The notes under the pieces are model-generated. The model made no database searches. It had not been told where the DNA came from and saw only the letters and a program-made list of their open reading frames with translations. DNA of 64,000 nt from Mycobacterium fragae (GTDB taxonomy: Bacteria > Actinomycetota > Actinomycetes > Mycobacteriales > Mycobacteriaceae): assembly GCF_002102185.1 (NCBI RefSeq), contig NZ_LQOW01000025.1, forward strand, positions 124,001-188,000, read 5' to 3'. The first letter of the stretch is position 1. The number at the start of each line of letters is the position of its first letter. This document shows, piece by piece, positions 1 through 9,641 of the stretch. The position numbers and the translations under genes were made by a program.

Positions 1-5
1 ACGGA

Positions 6-845
6 CTATAGACGGCACGCATCCATGCTGAGGGCCCACAACAAGTTCCTGTTCTCCGATGTGTTGTAGGAGGTCTTCACAGGCTTGGATTTTGCGCGCG
101 CGAAGTATTGGCCGGAGAGCTGCGCTGGTTCTGCGGAAGAGGCAAGGAAGACCGAGGTGGCGGCGCCCTTGTCCGGGGAGAGCGAAAACGGCAGCGCCGC
201 ATAGGAGATCGCTCGGAGGAGGACTTTCGGGGCATCCAGCATCATCGGTGTCCTGACGATCCCTGGATGCACGGCGTTCGCGGTGACCCGCGTGGACGCC
301 AGCCGGTGCGCCAACTCGATGGTGAACAGCAGCACGAGAAGCTTGGAGGCCGCATATGCGCCGATGGTCGAAAATCGTTGCTCGCCTTGCAGGTTGTCCG
401 GTTCGAACTTGCCCACGCGGTACACGCTCGAGCTCAGGTTGACGATCCTGCCCTGCGGGCTCCTCTTCAGTTCGTCGAGCAGCAAGTGGGTGAGGTAGAA
501 CTGTGAGAGGTAGTTGACCTGGAAGGTCGTCTCGTAGCCGTCCCCGGTCAGCTCGCGTCCCGGCATGACGGTGGCGGCGTTGTTGATCAGAACGTCCAGG
601 CGCGGGTAGCGGACTGTGAACGTATCGGCCAGCCGGTGCAGTTCGACCAGGGACCTGAGGTCGGCGATGAGGTAGTCGACATCGTGGTTGCCGGTCGCCA
701 CGGCGATTTCCCTTGTGACGGTTGCGGCTTTGGCTTCGTTGCGTGCGGCCAGCACGACGGCATAGCCCTGTCTTGCAAGCGCTGTCGCGGTGACCTTGCC
801 GATGCCGTCGGTGGCGCCGGTGATGAGGCAGACTGGCTTGTCCAT
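6..845 (-). CDS. Short-chain dehydrogenase/reductase (retinol-dehydrogenase-like)
   Basis: A 279-residue classical-fold SDR that should use NAD(P)(H) to oxidise or reduce an alcohol or ketone; the substrate is not evident. The nucleotide-binding motif TGATDGIG is at residues 9-16, NNAA at 88-91, a catalytic Ser near 139 and the catalytic YAASK at 164-168, so the enzyme looks competent. ATG start at 845. It lies 14 nt downstream of a second, divergent SDR on the same strand and is probably co-transcribed with it. The stop codon lies at the very left edge of the window, so any downstream partner is not visible. Confidence 0.85.
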   Translation of the reverse strand: MDKPVCLITGATDGIGKVTATALARQGYAVVLAARNEAKAATVTREIAVATGNHDVDYLIADLRSLVELHRLADTFTVRYPRLDVLINNAATVMPGRELTGDGYETTFQVNYLSQFYLTHLLLDELKRSPQGRIVNLSSSVYRVGKFEPDNLQGEQRFSTIGAYAASKLLVLLFTIELAHRLASTRVTANAVHPGIVRTPMMLDAPKVLLRAISYAALPFSLSPDKGAATSVFLASSAEPAQLSGQYFARAKSKPVKTSYNTSENRNLLWALSMDACRL

Positions 846-859
846 GAGCGCTGCGATGC

Positions 860-1663
860 CTATTCGGCTGCGGCACCGACGGTTGCGGGCCTCAACAACA
901 TGCGTGACATCATCGAGCGGGTCAGCGCCGGTGGCACCAGCGCGGTGGTAACCCGGTTGATTCGGCCCGGGATGCAGCGGGCGCGGTTGCGCTCCAGCGC
1001 ACGAAGCGCCTCGCGGACACAGTCATGTGGCGCCATGGGCGGGATCGGCATTTTGTCGGGGTCCAGACCGAACTCGGCCAGCGCCGGGGTGCGGGTGGGT
1101 CCCGGGTGCAGCACAGTCACGTGCACTCCGTGCTTGGCCAGCTCGCCGTGCAGGCCGGCGCCGAGGCTGGCCACGTAGGCCTTGGTCGCCGCGGTGTGCG
1201 CGAGGTAGGGCACCCCATGGATAGCTCCCAGCGCGGACACCAGCACGATCCCGCCGCGGCCACGGCGGGCTAGTCGTCCGCCGAAGTGGTGGCTCAACCC
1301 CAAATGCGCGGCGGTGTTGAGCCTCAGGACCGCGCGCTGCGCCTGGAGGTCGGAGTCCACGAATGGGCCGGGCAGGAGCGCGCCCGCCTTCGACACCAGC
1401 AACCCGACGTCGAGGTCGTTGGTGGCCTCGGCGATTGGGGTCAGCATGCCCGGGTCGGCCAGGTCGACGTCAATGACGCGACTGCCCACGTCATAGTGCT
1501 CGGCCAGCGTAGCGGCCAAGTCCTCCAGCATGGCTAGCCGCCGCGCGACCAGTACCACGTTGATGCCTGCCGCGGCAAGCTGATGGGCGAATTCACGCCC
1601 GATTCCCGATGATGCGCCCGTCACGACCGCCCACGGGCCGAACTGATCTGCACTGACACGCAT
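860..1663 (-). CDS. SDR-family protein with degenerate catalytic motifs
   Basis: A 267-residue SDR-fold protein. I chose the ATG at 1663 because GAGGAG lies 7 nt upstream of it; an ATG at 1678 has no Shine-Dalgarno. The cofactor motif TGASSGIG (15-22) and Ser143 are intact. The usual NNAG is SKAG (91-94), and the position of the catalytic Tyr in YxxxK is Thr157 (TAATK, 157-161), so ordinary SDR chemistry is doubtful. It could be a binding protein, a regulatory partner of the downstream SDR, or an enzyme with altered chemistry. It is divergent from the mmpS-mmpL operon. Confidence 0.8.
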   Translation of the reverse strand: MRVSADQFGPWAVVTGASSGIGREFAHQLAAAGINVVLVARRLAMLEDLAATLAEHYDVGSRVIDVDLADPGMLTPIAEATNDLDVGLLVSKAGALLPGPFVDSDLQAQRAVLRLNTAAHLGLSHHFGGRLARRGRGGIVLVSALGAIHGVPYLAHTAATKAYVASLGAGLHGELAKHGVHVTVLHPGPTRTPALAEFGLDPDKMPIPPMAPHDCVREALRALERNRARCIPGRINRVTTALVPPALTRSMMSRMLLRPATVGAAAE

Positions 1664-1698
1664 GGTTTGACTCCTCATTCGTCATTCGTTGGGAGATG

Positions 1699-1827
1699 TA
1701 GTTAGTTACACAACTTACTGCAGAAGTGGCCCCGCTGGCAAGGTCTCCCGACCCCGCGTAGTTTCGCGGCTGGCTCGTAGCAGGCCGGATGAGGCCAATC
1801 TCGCCTCTTTACAGCAGTTTTGTAAAG
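1699..1827. promoter_or_regulatory. Divergent SDR/mmpS intergenic region with inverted repeats
   Basis: The 246-nt gap between the SDR operon and mmpS carries two symmetric elements. One, around 1699-1720, is an AT-rich imperfect palindrome centred on GTTACACAAC. The other is CTTTAC-N9-GTAAAG at 1807-1827, with perfect 6-bp arms. The size and placement suit a TetR- or MarR-type operator controlling the efflux operon, the SDRs or both. No regulator gene lies next to it in the window, so the cognate factor is unknown. Confidence 0.3.
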
Positions 1828-1924
1828 GTGAATTGCTAACGGTTGTTCGATCGCACCGGCATGGTTACACTCCACCTAGTTGGTTATCTGACCAATATCG
1901 TCGGGAAGGGATGGGCGACAGCGA

Positions 1925-2353
1925 ATGGTGATCGTCAAGCGCGCGTGGGTTCCTCTCGTCATCACGGTCTTGTTCGTCATCGCGGGTTTCGCCGTCTACC
2001 GACTGCACGGGGCGTTCACCGAGCGTGGTGCGACGTCCGCCGTGCGCGCCCAGGCCGACGACATCAGGCCGTTCAACCCCAAGCACGTGATGCTGGAGGT
2101 CTTCGGCGCGGCCGGCAGCGTGGCCGACATCAATTACCTCGACGTCGACGCCACGCCCCAGCGTGTGGACGGTAGGCGGCTACCGTGGACGTACAGCGTG
2201 GCCACTACGGCCCCGGCGGTCAGCGTCAATGTTGTTGCACAGGGTGATGGTGCGGTCATCGGCTGCCGAATCACGGTAAACGGCCATATCAAGGATCAAC
2301 GGACCGTCGCGGGAATCCACCCGCAAACCTTCTGCCTGGTCAAATCCGCGTGA
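1925..2353 (+). CDS. MmpS-family membrane accessory protein
   Basis: A 142-residue MmpS protein, the small partner of an MmpL RND transporter. It has one N-terminal membrane segment (about residues 8-27) followed by an extracytoplasmic beta-rich domain. From memory, motifs typical of MmpS4/MmpS5 are present, such as [26 protein letters not shown] and the terminal FCLVKSA. Members of this pair export siderophores, lipids or drugs; the cargo cannot be told from sequence. Its stop overlaps the start of mmpL, so the two are translationally coupled. Confidence 0.92.
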   Translation: MVIVKRAWVPLVITVLFVIAGFAVYRLHGAFTERGATSAVRAQADDIRPFNPKHVMLEVFGAAGSVADINYLDVDATPQRVDGRRLPWTYSVATTAPAVSVNVVAQGDGAVIGCRITVNGHIKDQRTVAGIHPQTFCLVKSA

Positions 2354-5190
2354 TGGCGCGAATGGTTCGCTGGCTTTCGGCGCCGATCCTGTTGTTCTGG
2401 CTGGGACTTGCCGCGGTAACCAATATTGTTGTCCCGCAACTGGAAGCGGTCGGAGAAGCTCGCGCCGTGTCGATGAGCCCCGAGGACGCACCGGCGGTAC
2501 AAGCCATGAAGCGCATCGGCCATGTGTTCAGAGAATTCGATACCGACAGCGCGGTCATGGTCGTCTTGGAGGGCCGGACCCCGCTAGACGTTGCGGCGCA
2601 TCAGTTTTACCACGAGCTGATTCGCAAACTGTCACAAGACCACAAGCACGTCGAGCACATCCAAGACTTCTGGGGCGACCCGCTCACTGCGGCTGGGTCG
2701 CAAAGCGCCGACGGAAAGGCCGCCTACGTCCAGGTCTTCCTTGCCGGTCGGCAAGGCGAGACACTGGCCAACGAGTCCGTCGACGCCGTCCGGCGCATCG
2801 TGTCCACCGCGCCGCCGCCCGACGGAGTCAGGGCATATGTCGCCGGCCCAGCGGCGGTCACTACGGATCAGTTGGAGTTCGGCAACAAGAGTGCGCCCAA
2901 GGTGATGGTGGTGACGGTCGGGGTCATCGTCGTGATGCTGCTGATCGTCTACCGCTCCTTGGTCACCGTCCTACTGACGCTGCTGATGGTCTTCGTCGAA
3001 TTACCTGCTATGCAAGGGCTGATCGCGTTCCTCGGCAGCCACGGCATCATCGCGCTTTCGACGTTCGCGGTTCAACTCCTTCCGGTACTTGCCATCGCCG
3101 CTGGCACCGACTACGCGATCTTCGTCGTCGGCCGATATCAAGAGGCCCGTCAACTCGGGCAGAACCCGGAAGACGCTTACTACACCATGTTTCGTGGCAG
3201 CGCCCATGTGGTTCTGGGCTCGGGGCTGACCATCGCCGGCGCGATGTTCTGTCTCAGCTTCACGAGGCTGCCCTATTTTCAAACCCTCGGCGCGCCATGT
3301 GCGATCGGGATGCTCATCATGGTGGCGGGCGCGCTGACGTTGGGTCCGGCCATCCTCACCCTTGGCAGCCGATTCGGGCTGTTCGATCCGAAACGGAAAA
3401 TCAAGACGCGGGGATGGCGACGGGTAGGTACGGCTGTCGTCCGTTGGCCCGCGCCGATACTCGCGGCGACATGCGCGACGGCTCTCGTCGGGCTGCTTGC
3501 CCTGCCGTCATTCACGACCAGTTACAACGACGGCAAGTACCTACCCGCGAGCACCCCGTCCAACATCGGCTACGCGGCAGCGGACCGGCACTTCTCGCCG
3601 GCGCGGTTAAATCCCGACCTGCTGTTGATCGAGACCGACCACGACATGCGCAATCCCGCCGACATGCTCGTCCTCGACAGGGTGGCCAGGAGCATCTTCG
3701 GGGCAGACGGCGTCGCTCGCGTTCAGGCCATCACCAGACCGTTGGGCACGCCAATCGCACACACTTCCATTCCATTTCAGATCAGCATGCAAGGCACCAC
3801 GTTGACCGAGAACATGAAGTACATGCACGACCGCATGGCCGACATGCGGGCGATCGCTGATCAGATGACGGGCGTCATCGACACCATGCAACGCATGCTG
3901 ACCATGATGCGCCAACTGGCTGACACTACGCACGATGTCGCGGGACAAACCAGGCAGATCGTCGCCGACACCAACGACGTGCGCGATCGCATTGCCGATT
4001 TCGACGACTTTTTCAGGCCGCTGCGCGGCTACTTTTCTTGGGAGAAGCACTGCTTCGACATCCCTATCTGCTGGGCGCTGCGATCAGTATTCGACTCGCT
4101 CGACGGCGTTGACCAGCTCACCGACGATCTGGGCGGTCTGGTCAAAGACACCGACAAGCTGGATGCCCTGATGCCGCAGCTGATCTCGCTGCTGCCGCCG
4201 ATCATCGACGCCACCACCACTATGCGCACCATGACGATGACCATGTACAGCACTTTCGCCGGCCTGCTCGATCAGATGGATGCTGCACAGCAGAACGCGT
4301 CGGCGATGGGGAAAGCCTTCGACGCGGCGAAAGACGATGACTCCTTCTACCTACCGCCGGAAGTGTTCGCCAACCCCGACTTCAAACGCGGTCTGGCGAT
4401 GTTCCTCACGCCTGACGGCAAGGCCGCACGATTCATCGTCACCCACGACGGGGATCCAGCTACCCCGCAAGGTATTTCGCATGTCGAGGCAATCAAAAAA
4501 GCCGCTCGTCACGCCGTCAAGGGAACTCCCTTGGAGGATGCCAAGGTCTCTCTTGGCGGCACCGCCGCGACCTACAAGGACATGAGTGACGCGGCCAGAT
4601 TCGATTTGCTGATAGCCGGGATCGCCGCGGCCTGCCTGATTCTGGCCATCATGCTGATCATCACCCGCAGTATGATTGCCGCCCTGGTGATCATCGGTAC
4701 TGTGTTGCTGTCGCTGGGATCATCGTTCGGACTATCGGTGCTCATCTGGCAAGTCATCCTTGGCGTCCCCTTGCACTGGCTGGTGATCGCGATGGCACTG
4801 ATCGTCCTGTTGGCGGTTGGGTCGGACTACAACCTATTGCTGGTCTCACGGTTCAAAGAGGAAATCGGCGCCGGAATCAAGACCGGAATCATCCGCGCCA
4901 TGGCGGGAACGGGAGCGGTGGTGACCTCTGCCGGTCTGGTGTTCGCATTCACGATGTCTTCCTTTGTATTCAGCGATCTGCGGATGATCGGCCAGTTCGG
5001 CACAACCGTCGGCATTGGATTGCTCTTCGACACGTTGATCGTGCGATCACTCATGACACCGTCGATCGCCGCCCTGCTCGGACGCTGGTTCTGGTGGCCT
5101 CAACGGGTGGGCACCCGGCCTCGCATCGCGAGACACTCCGTGCCCGAATCCATTTCAAGCAAGGACGTCGCCGAAAGCGCGCGTTCATGA
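2350..5190 (+). CDS. MmpL-family RND transporter
   Basis: A 946-residue RND-superfamily exporter of the mycobacterial membrane, powered by the proton gradient. It has the expected two halves. Asp254-Tyr255 (GTDYAIFV) and Asp826-Tyr827 (GSDYNLLL) are the proton-relay pairs in the central membrane helices. Between them lies a long Met-rich helical hairpin (about 480-650) with two cysteines at its tip (C568 and C574, HCFDIPIC), as in the MmpL4/MmpL5 group. The GTG start at 2350 overlaps the mmpS stop; an ATG at 2353 is equally possible. The next gene overlaps as ATGA. The cargo is unknown. Confidence 0.92.
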   Translation: MMARMVRWLSAPILLFWLGLAAVTNIVVPQLEAVGEARAVSMSPEDAPAVQAMKRIGHVFREFDTDSAVMVVLEGRTPLDVAAHQFYHELIRKLSQDHKHVEHIQDFWGDPLTAAGSQSADGKAAYVQVFLAGRQGETLANESVDAVRRIVSTAPPPDGVRAYVAGPAAVTTDQLEFGNKSAPKVMVVTVGVIVVMLLIVYRSLVTVLLTLLMVFVELPAMQGLIAFLGSHGIIALSTFAVQLLPVLAIAAGTDYAIFVVGRYQEARQLGQNPEDAYYTMFRGSAHVVLGSGLTIAGAMFCLSFTRLPYFQTLGAPCAIGMLIMVAGALTLGPAILTLGSRFGLFDPKRKIKTRGWRRVGTAVVRWPAPILAATCATALVGLLALPSFTTSYNDGKYLPASTPSNIGYAAADRHFSPARLNPDLLLIETDHDMRNPADMLVLDRVARSIFGADGVARVQAITRPLGTPIAHTSIPFQISMQGTTLTENMKYMHDRMADMRAIADQMTGVIDTMQRMLTMMRQLADTTHDVAGQTRQIVADTNDVRDRIADFDDFFRPLRGYFSWEKHCFDIPICWALRSVFDSLDGVDQLTDDLGGLVKDTDKLDALMPQLISLLPPIIDATTTMRTMTMTMYSTFAGLLDQMDAAQQNASAMGKAFDAAKDDDSFYLPPEVFANPDFKRGLAMFLTPDGKAARFIVTHDGDPATPQGISHVEAIKKAARHAVKGTPLEDAKVSLGGTAATYKDMSDAARFDLLIAGIAAACLILAIMLIITRSMIAALVIIGTVLLSLGSSFGLSVLIWQVILGVPLHWLVIAMALIVLLAVGSDYNLLLVSRFKEEIGAGIKTGIIRAMAGTGAVVTSAGLVFAFTMSSFVFSDLRMIGQFGTTVGIGLLFDTLIVRSLMTPSIAALLGRWFWWPQRVGTRPRIARHSVPESISSKDVAESARS

Positions 5191-5567
5191 TGTTCCGGCG
5201 CGCCAGCAACCGCACACTGTCGAAGTCGATACGCCTCGCCGCACCGCCCGCCAGGGTGTGGGAACTGATCACCACCGTCGCCAGTATCACCGAGTGGTAC
5301 GACGCCTGGGACGCCGTGGAATCTGCCGGCGACGAGGAACGGCTTCAGGTAGGCACGTCGTTTCGGCTAATCCGGCACCGTGTCGGCCACGACGACATCG
5401 CGCTCTGTCGCGTGATCTCAGTAGAAGCACCGCGGCGGTTGTGCTGGCTGCAGTACGCGGAAAACCTGCCCACCATGTCGGTCGAGTTCGATCTGGTCCA
5501 CCTCACCGAAGAAACCACGCTGCTGAACCACACCAGAACCTGGGTCGAGCCGCAGCCACTAAGCTGA
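5187..5567 (+). CDS. SRPBCC (START/polyketide-cyclase-like) protein
   Basis: A 126-residue protein with the SRPBCC helix-grip pattern: an N-terminal strand [17 protein letters not shown], then the helix region around [11 protein letters not shown], then antiparallel strands. This fold makes a hydrophobic pocket for lipids or polyketides. The ATG at 5187 overlaps the mmpL stop (ATGA), making it the third gene of the mmpS-mmpL operon. That placement suggests handling of a hydrophobic substrate of the transporter, but this is inference. guaA starts 5 nt downstream. Confidence 0.75.
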   Translation: MMFRRASNRTLSKSIRLAAPPARVWELITTVASITEWYDAWDAVESAGDEERLQVGTSFRLIRHRVGHDDIALCRVISVEAPRRLCWLQYAENLPTMSVEFDLVHLTEETTLLNHTRTWVEPQPLS

Positions 5568-5572
5568 CTGCC

Positions 5573-7159
5573 ATGGCCGGACCTGCCGATCCCGATGCGG
5601 CCAGAGCGCCCAGCCGTCCCGTGCTGGTGGTCGATTTCGGCGCGCAGTATGCGCAGTTGATCGCTCGGCGGGTGCGCGAGGCCCGGGTGTTCTCGGAGGT
5701 GATCCCGCACACCGCCTCGATCGAAGACATCAAGGCCCGTGACCCGCAGGCGGTGGTGCTTTCCGGCGGCCCGGCCAGCGTGTACGCCGAGGGCGCGCCG
5801 CAACTCGACCCGGCGTTGTTCGAGCTGGGTCTGCCGGTGTTCGGTATCTGCTACGGGTTCCAGGCCATGGCGCAGGCGCTCGGCGGCGCCGTCGCGCACA
5901 CCGAGACCAGTGAATACGGCCGGACCGAACTGAAAGTCCTTGGCGGTGAGCTGCATTCGGACCTGCCCGCCGTTCAGCCGGTGTGGATGAGCCATGGTGA
6001 CGCCGTCACGTCGGCGCCGGAGGGGTTCGACGTGGTGGCCACCAGCGCGGGTTCCCCGGTCGCCGCCTTCGAGAACCGGTCCCGGCGGTTGGCCGGTGTG
6101 CAGTACCACCCGGAGGTGATGCACACCCCGCATGGGCAGCAGGTGCTCAGCAGGTTCCTGCATGACTTCGCCGGCATCGGCCCGGATTGGACGCCGGCCG
6201 GCATCGCCGGTGTGCTGGTCGAGCAGGTGCGTAACCAGGTCGGCGACGGTCACACGATCTGCGGGTTGTCCGGCGGGGTGGATTCTGCGGTCGCCGCGGC
6301 GCTGGTGCAGCGTGCCATCGGGGACCGGCTGACGTGTGTGTTCGTCGACCACGGACTGCTGCGCGCCGGCGAGCGCGCGCAGGTGCAGCGCGATTTCGTG
6401 GCCGCCACCGGCGCCAATCTGGTCACCGTCGACGCCGCGGACAGATTCCTCGAGGCGCTGTCCGGGGTGACCAATCCGGAGGGCAAGCGCAAGATCATCG
6501 GTCGCCAGTTCATCCGGGCGTTCGAGGGTGCAGTGCGGGATGTCCTAAAAGACCAGGGGGACAAGACGATTGACTTTTTGGTCCAGGGCACGCTGTACCC
6601 GGACGTGGTGGAGTCCGGTGGCGGCGCCGGGGCGGCGAACATCAAAAGCCACCACAATGTCGGCGGCCTGCCCGGTGACCTGAAGTTCAAACTCGTCGAG
6701 CCGTTGCGGCTGCTGTTCAAGGACGAGGTGCGCGCGGTGGGCCGGGAGTTGGGCCTCCCGGAGGAAATCGTTGCGCGCCAGCCGTTTCCGGGTCCGGGGT
6801 TGGCCATCCGGATTGTCGGCGAGGTCACTGCGGCGCGATTGGAAACGCTGCGGCGCGCCGATGCGATCGCGCGCGAGGAGCTGACGGTGGCCGGACTGGA
6901 CAACCAGATCTGGCAGTGCCCGGTCGTGCTTTTGGCCGACATTCGCTCGGTGGGCGTGCAGGGCGACGGCCGAACCTACGGGCACCCGATCGTGCTGCGA
7001 CCGGTGTCCAGCGAGGACGCCATGACCGCCGACTGGACCCGGGTGCCCTACGAGGTGCTCGAGCGCATCTCGACGCGGATCACCAACGAGGTCGTCGAGG
7101 TCAATCGGGTGGTGCTGGATGTCACCAGCAAGCCGCCCGGGACCATCGAATGGGAGTAG
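5573..7159 (+). CDS. guaA: GMP synthase (glutamine-hydrolysing)
   Basis: A 528-residue GMP synthetase that converts XMP to GMP with glutamine and ATP, the last step of guanine nucleotide synthesis. The N-terminal class-I amidotransferase domain has its nucleophile Cys93 in FGICYGF and the HPEV histidine/glutamate pair. The ATP-pyrophosphatase domain has the PP-loop SGGVDS at 233-238, followed by the GMPS C-terminal dimerisation domain ending in PPGTIEWE. The ATG at 5573 starts just before the first conserved block. In M. tuberculosis guaA also neighbours imuA' (Rv3396c/Rv3395c), which is matched here. Confidence 0.98.
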   Translation: MAGPADPDAARAPSRPVLVVDFGAQYAQLIARRVREARVFSEVIPHTASIEDIKARDPQAVVLSGGPASVYAEGAPQLDPALFELGLPVFGICYGFQAMAQALGGAVAHTETSEYGRTELKVLGGELHSDLPAVQPVWMSHGDAVTSAPEGFDVVATSAGSPVAAFENRSRRLAGVQYHPEVMHTPHGQQVLSRFLHDFAGIGPDWTPAGIAGVLVEQVRNQVGDGHTICGLSGGVDSAVAAALVQRAIGDRLTCVFVDHGLLRAGERAQVQRDFVAATGANLVTVDAADRFLEALSGVTNPEGKRKIIGRQFIRAFEGAVRDVLKDQGDKTIDFLVQGTLYPDVVESGGGAGAANIKSHHNVGGLPGDLKFKLVEPLRLLFKDEVRAVGRELGLPEEIVARQPFPGPGLAIRIVGEVTAARLETLRRADAIAREELTVAGLDNQIWQCPVVLLADIRSVGVQGDGRTYGHPIVLRPVSSEDAMTADWTRVPYEVLERISTRITNEVVEVNRVVLDVTSKPPGTIEWE

Positions 7160-7332
7160 GTTTTCGCCCTCTTTTGCGACACTTAATCGGTTGCGACAAC
7201 ACGCCGCAGGGAGTCGCACTGGTTTAAGTCTGGGCGAATCCCGGTGCCCGTCCGGACCCACAGAAACACCATTTGCCACAGCTGTACCCATCGCTTGACG
7301 GTTGTCGGTGGGCAGGTGTTGACTCACTGGTA

Positions 7333-7348
7333 TCGAACATATATTCGA
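7333..7348. promoter_or_regulatory. LexA box (SOS operator) of imuA'-imuB
   Basis: TCGAACATATATTCGA is a near-perfect match to the mycobacterial SOS box, which has TCGAAC/GTTCGA arms around a 4-nt centre. It ends 17 nt before the imuA' ATG and differs by one base from the box upstream of dnaE2 in this window. LexA should repress the operon here until DNA damage activates RecA. Confidence 0.93.
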
Positions 7349-7365
7349 ACATAGTGAGAAGGCAT

Positions 7366-7998
7366 ATGACGGCGGCCGTAGTCCAGGAGAACCGTGCTGA
7401 GCAGCTGAAACGGCTGCGCCGGCAGATGGCGGCGGTGTCCGGGGCGGTGGGCTCCCAGAGCCCGTCGCCCCAGCTGGAAGCCCGGCTGCCGATCCCGCCG
7501 ATGCTGGCCGATGTGTTGCCCGAGGCGTTGCCCCGGGGAACCGTGGCGGTGCTGTCGGGAGCCCGGTCGCTGCCGCTGAGCATGGTGGCCGCGGTGACGG
7601 CCGCCGGCGGTAACGCGGCGATCGTCGGCCAGCCGGATGTCGGGTTGCTGGCCGCCGTGGAGATGGGGGCGGACCTGAGTCGGCTCGCGGTGATACCCGA
7701 TGCCGGAACCGATCCCGTGGAGGTGGCCGCGGTACTCATGGACGGGATGGATCTGGTGCTGCTCGGTCTGGGCGGGCGCACGGTGCCAATGACCCGGGCG
7801 CGGGCGGTGGTGGCCCGCGCGCATCAGAAGGGCTGCACCCTGCTGGTCACCGACGGTGACTGGCAGGGGGCGTCGATGCGGCTGGAGGCCCGGGTCTGCG
7901 GTTACGAGACCGGCGCGCCCGGCTTTGGGCGGATCCGTCAGGTGCGGCTCGACGTGTGCGCCCGGGGCCGGGCGATCAGGCGGATACGGGCGGGGTAG
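7366..7998 (+). CDS. imuA': ImuA' mutasome accessory protein
   Basis: A 210-residue RecA-fold-like protein, the partner of ImuB and DnaE2 in damage-induced mutagenesis and error-prone bypass. The family is recognised by its context between guaA and imuB and by the LexA box just upstream. I took the ATG at 7366, preceded by GAGAAGG, because upstream in-frame starts would place the LexA box inside the coding region. It is followed after 3 nt by imuB. M. tuberculosis Rv3395c is the apparent counterpart. Confidence 0.88.
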   Translation: MTAAVVQENRAEQLKRLRRQMAAVSGAVGSQSPSPQLEARLPIPPMLADVLPEALPRGTVAVLSGARSLPLSMVAAVTAAGGNAAIVGQPDVGLLAAVEMGADLSRLAVIPDAGTDPVEVAAVLMDGMDLVLLGLGGRTVPMTRARAVVARAHQKGCTLLVTDGDWQGASMRLEARVCGYETGAPGFGRIRQVRLDVCARGRAIRRIRAG

Positions 7999-8001
7999 TC
8001 G

Positions 8002-9567
8002 GTGTCCTCCCGGGTGCTGGCGATCTGGTGTATGGACTGGCCGGCGGTCGCCGCCGCGGCGGCCGCCGGCCTGCCCGCGACGGCTCCGGTCGCCGTCACG
8101 CTGGCCAACCGGGTGATCGCCTGCTCGTCGGCCGCTCGTTCGGCTGGGGTGCGGCGAGGGCTACGACGACGGGAGGCGGCGGCCTGCTGCCCACAACTGC
8201 ACGTCGTGACCGCGGACGCCGACCGCGACGCCCGGTTCTTCGAAGGGGTGGTCGCGGCGGTGGACGATGTGGCGCCCCGCGCCGAGGTGCTACGACCCGG
8301 CCTGGCGGCGTTGCCGGTGCGCGGGGCGGCCCGGTTTTTCGGTTCCGAGCAGCAGGCGGCCGAACGGCTGATCGACGCGGTGGCCGCGGCCGGCGCCGAG
8401 TGTCAGGTCGGGATCGCCGACCGGTTGTCCACCGCGGTGTTCGCCGCCCGCGCGGGTCGTGTCGTGCAGCCGGGAGAAGACGCCCGGTTTCTGTCGGTGC
8501 TGTCGATCCGCCAACTGGCCACCGAGCCCAGTCTGTCCGGTCCGGGGCGAGACGATCTGGTGGATCTGTTGTGGCGGATGGGGATTCGCACCATCGGGCA
8601 GTTCGCCACGCTGCCGCGCACCGACGTCGCTTCCCGGTTCGGCGCCGACGCGGTAAGCGCACACCGGTTCGCCCGCGGTGAGCCGGAACGCGGGCCATCC
8701 GGGCGTGAGCTGCCGGCCGAACTCGATGCCGTGCTGGACTGCGACCCGCCGATCGACCGGGTCGACGCCGCCGCATTTGCCGGCCGCTCGCTGGCCAGCA
8801 CATTGCATCAGACGTTGATGGCCGCCGGAGTGGGATGCACCCGGCTGGCCATCCACGCCGTGACCGCCAACGGTGAAGAGCTGAGCCGGGTGTGGCGATG
8901 CGCCGAGCCGTTGACCGAGGATGCCACGGCCGATCGGGTGCGCTGGCAGCTGGACGGATGGCTGAACAAGCGGACCGCCGAAGACCGGCCGACTGCCCCG
9001 GTGACGCTGCTGCGGCTGGAGGCGATAGAGGTGGTGTCGGCCGGGGCGCTGCAGCTACCGCTGTGGGGCGGTCTTGGCGAGGAGGACAGGATGCGGGCCC
9101 GTCGGGCGCTGGTGCGGGTGCAGGGCCTGCTCGGCCCGGAGGCGGTGCAAGTGCCGGTGCTGTCCGGCGGTCGTGGGCCGGCCGAGCGCATCACGCTGAC
9201 ACCGCTGGGCGACGAACCGGTGCCACAGGCCGACCCGAATCGGCCATGGCCGGGTCAGCTGCCTGAGCCGTCGCCGACGGTGCTGCTCGACGATCCGGTG
9301 GAATTACTTGATGCCCAAGGCAATTCGATACGCGTGACCAGCCGGGGGCTGTTCTCTGCCGACCCGGCGCGGCTGACCGCCCGTGATCATGACGACCGGC
9401 TGAGTTGGTGGGCCGGCCCATGGTCGGTCGACGAACGGTGGTGGAATCCGGAGCAAGCCAAAGGTCGCACCGCCCGGGCCCAGGTGCTGCTGGACGGCGA
9501 TCCCGGCAAGGCGCTGCTGCTGTGCTATCGCCAGCGGCGATGGTATCTGGAAGGAATCTATGAGTAA
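8002..9567 (+). CDS. imuB: ImuB, catalytically inactive Y-family polymerase homologue
   Basis: A 521-residue DinB/UmuC-fold protein that acts as the hub of the mycobacterial mutasome, linking ImuA' and DnaE2 to the sliding clamp. The Y-family signature around the first catalytic acidic residue is degenerate (LAIWCMDWPAVA instead of a typical DMDxF block), which fits a non-catalytic role. A beta-clamp-binding motif QLPLWG lies at residues 351-356, the same place as in M. tuberculosis ImuB. GTG start 3 nt after imuA', forming one SOS-controlled operon. It converges on iunH. Confidence 0.93.
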   Translation: MSSRVLAIWCMDWPAVAAAAAAGLPATAPVAVTLANRVIACSSAARSAGVRRGLRRREAAACCPQLHVVTADADRDARFFEGVVAAVDDVAPRAEVLRPGLAALPVRGAARFFGSEQQAAERLIDAVAAAGAECQVGIADRLSTAVFAARAGRVVQPGEDARFLSVLSIRQLATEPSLSGPGRDDLVDLLWRMGIRTIGQFATLPRTDVASRFGADAVSAHRFARGEPERGPSGRELPAELDAVLDCDPPIDRVDAAAFAGRSLASTLHQTLMAAGVGCTRLAIHAVTANGEELSRVWRCAEPLTEDATADRVRWQLDGWLNKRTAEDRPTAPVTLLRLEAIEVVSAGALQLPLWGGLGEEDRMRARRALVRVQGLLGPEAVQVPVLSGGRGPAERITLTPLGDEPVPQADPNRPWPGQLPEPSPTVLLDDPVELLDAQGNSIRVTSRGLFSADPARLTARDHDDRLSWWAGPWSVDERWWNPEQAKGRTARAQVLLDGDPGKALLLCYRQRRWYLEGIYE

Positions 9568-9577
9568 CCCGGCTTTG

Positions 9578-9639
9578 CGCCGAGCGTGTAGCCACGGCGA
9601 AAAAATCGCGAGAATCCCGCCCTGATTACACGTTCGGCG
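9578..9639. terminator. Long hairpin between convergent imuB and iunH
   Basis: The 13-nt arms CGCCGAGCGTGTA (9578-9590) and TACACGTTCGGCG (9627-9639) pair with one G-U. The 36-nt loop contains AAAAATCGCGA. No U-tract follows, as is usual for mycobacterial terminators. It fills the whole gap between two convergent genes and can act in both directions. Confidence 0.6.
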
Positions 9640-9641
9640 AA

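Noticed and set aside
7215-7262. tRNA-like 3' end upstream of imuA' (GAATCCCGG followed by CCGGACCCA)
   Set aside because: No T-loop GTTC, no matching acceptor or anticodon arm in the 80 nt upstream. Read as chance or at most a decayed remnant.
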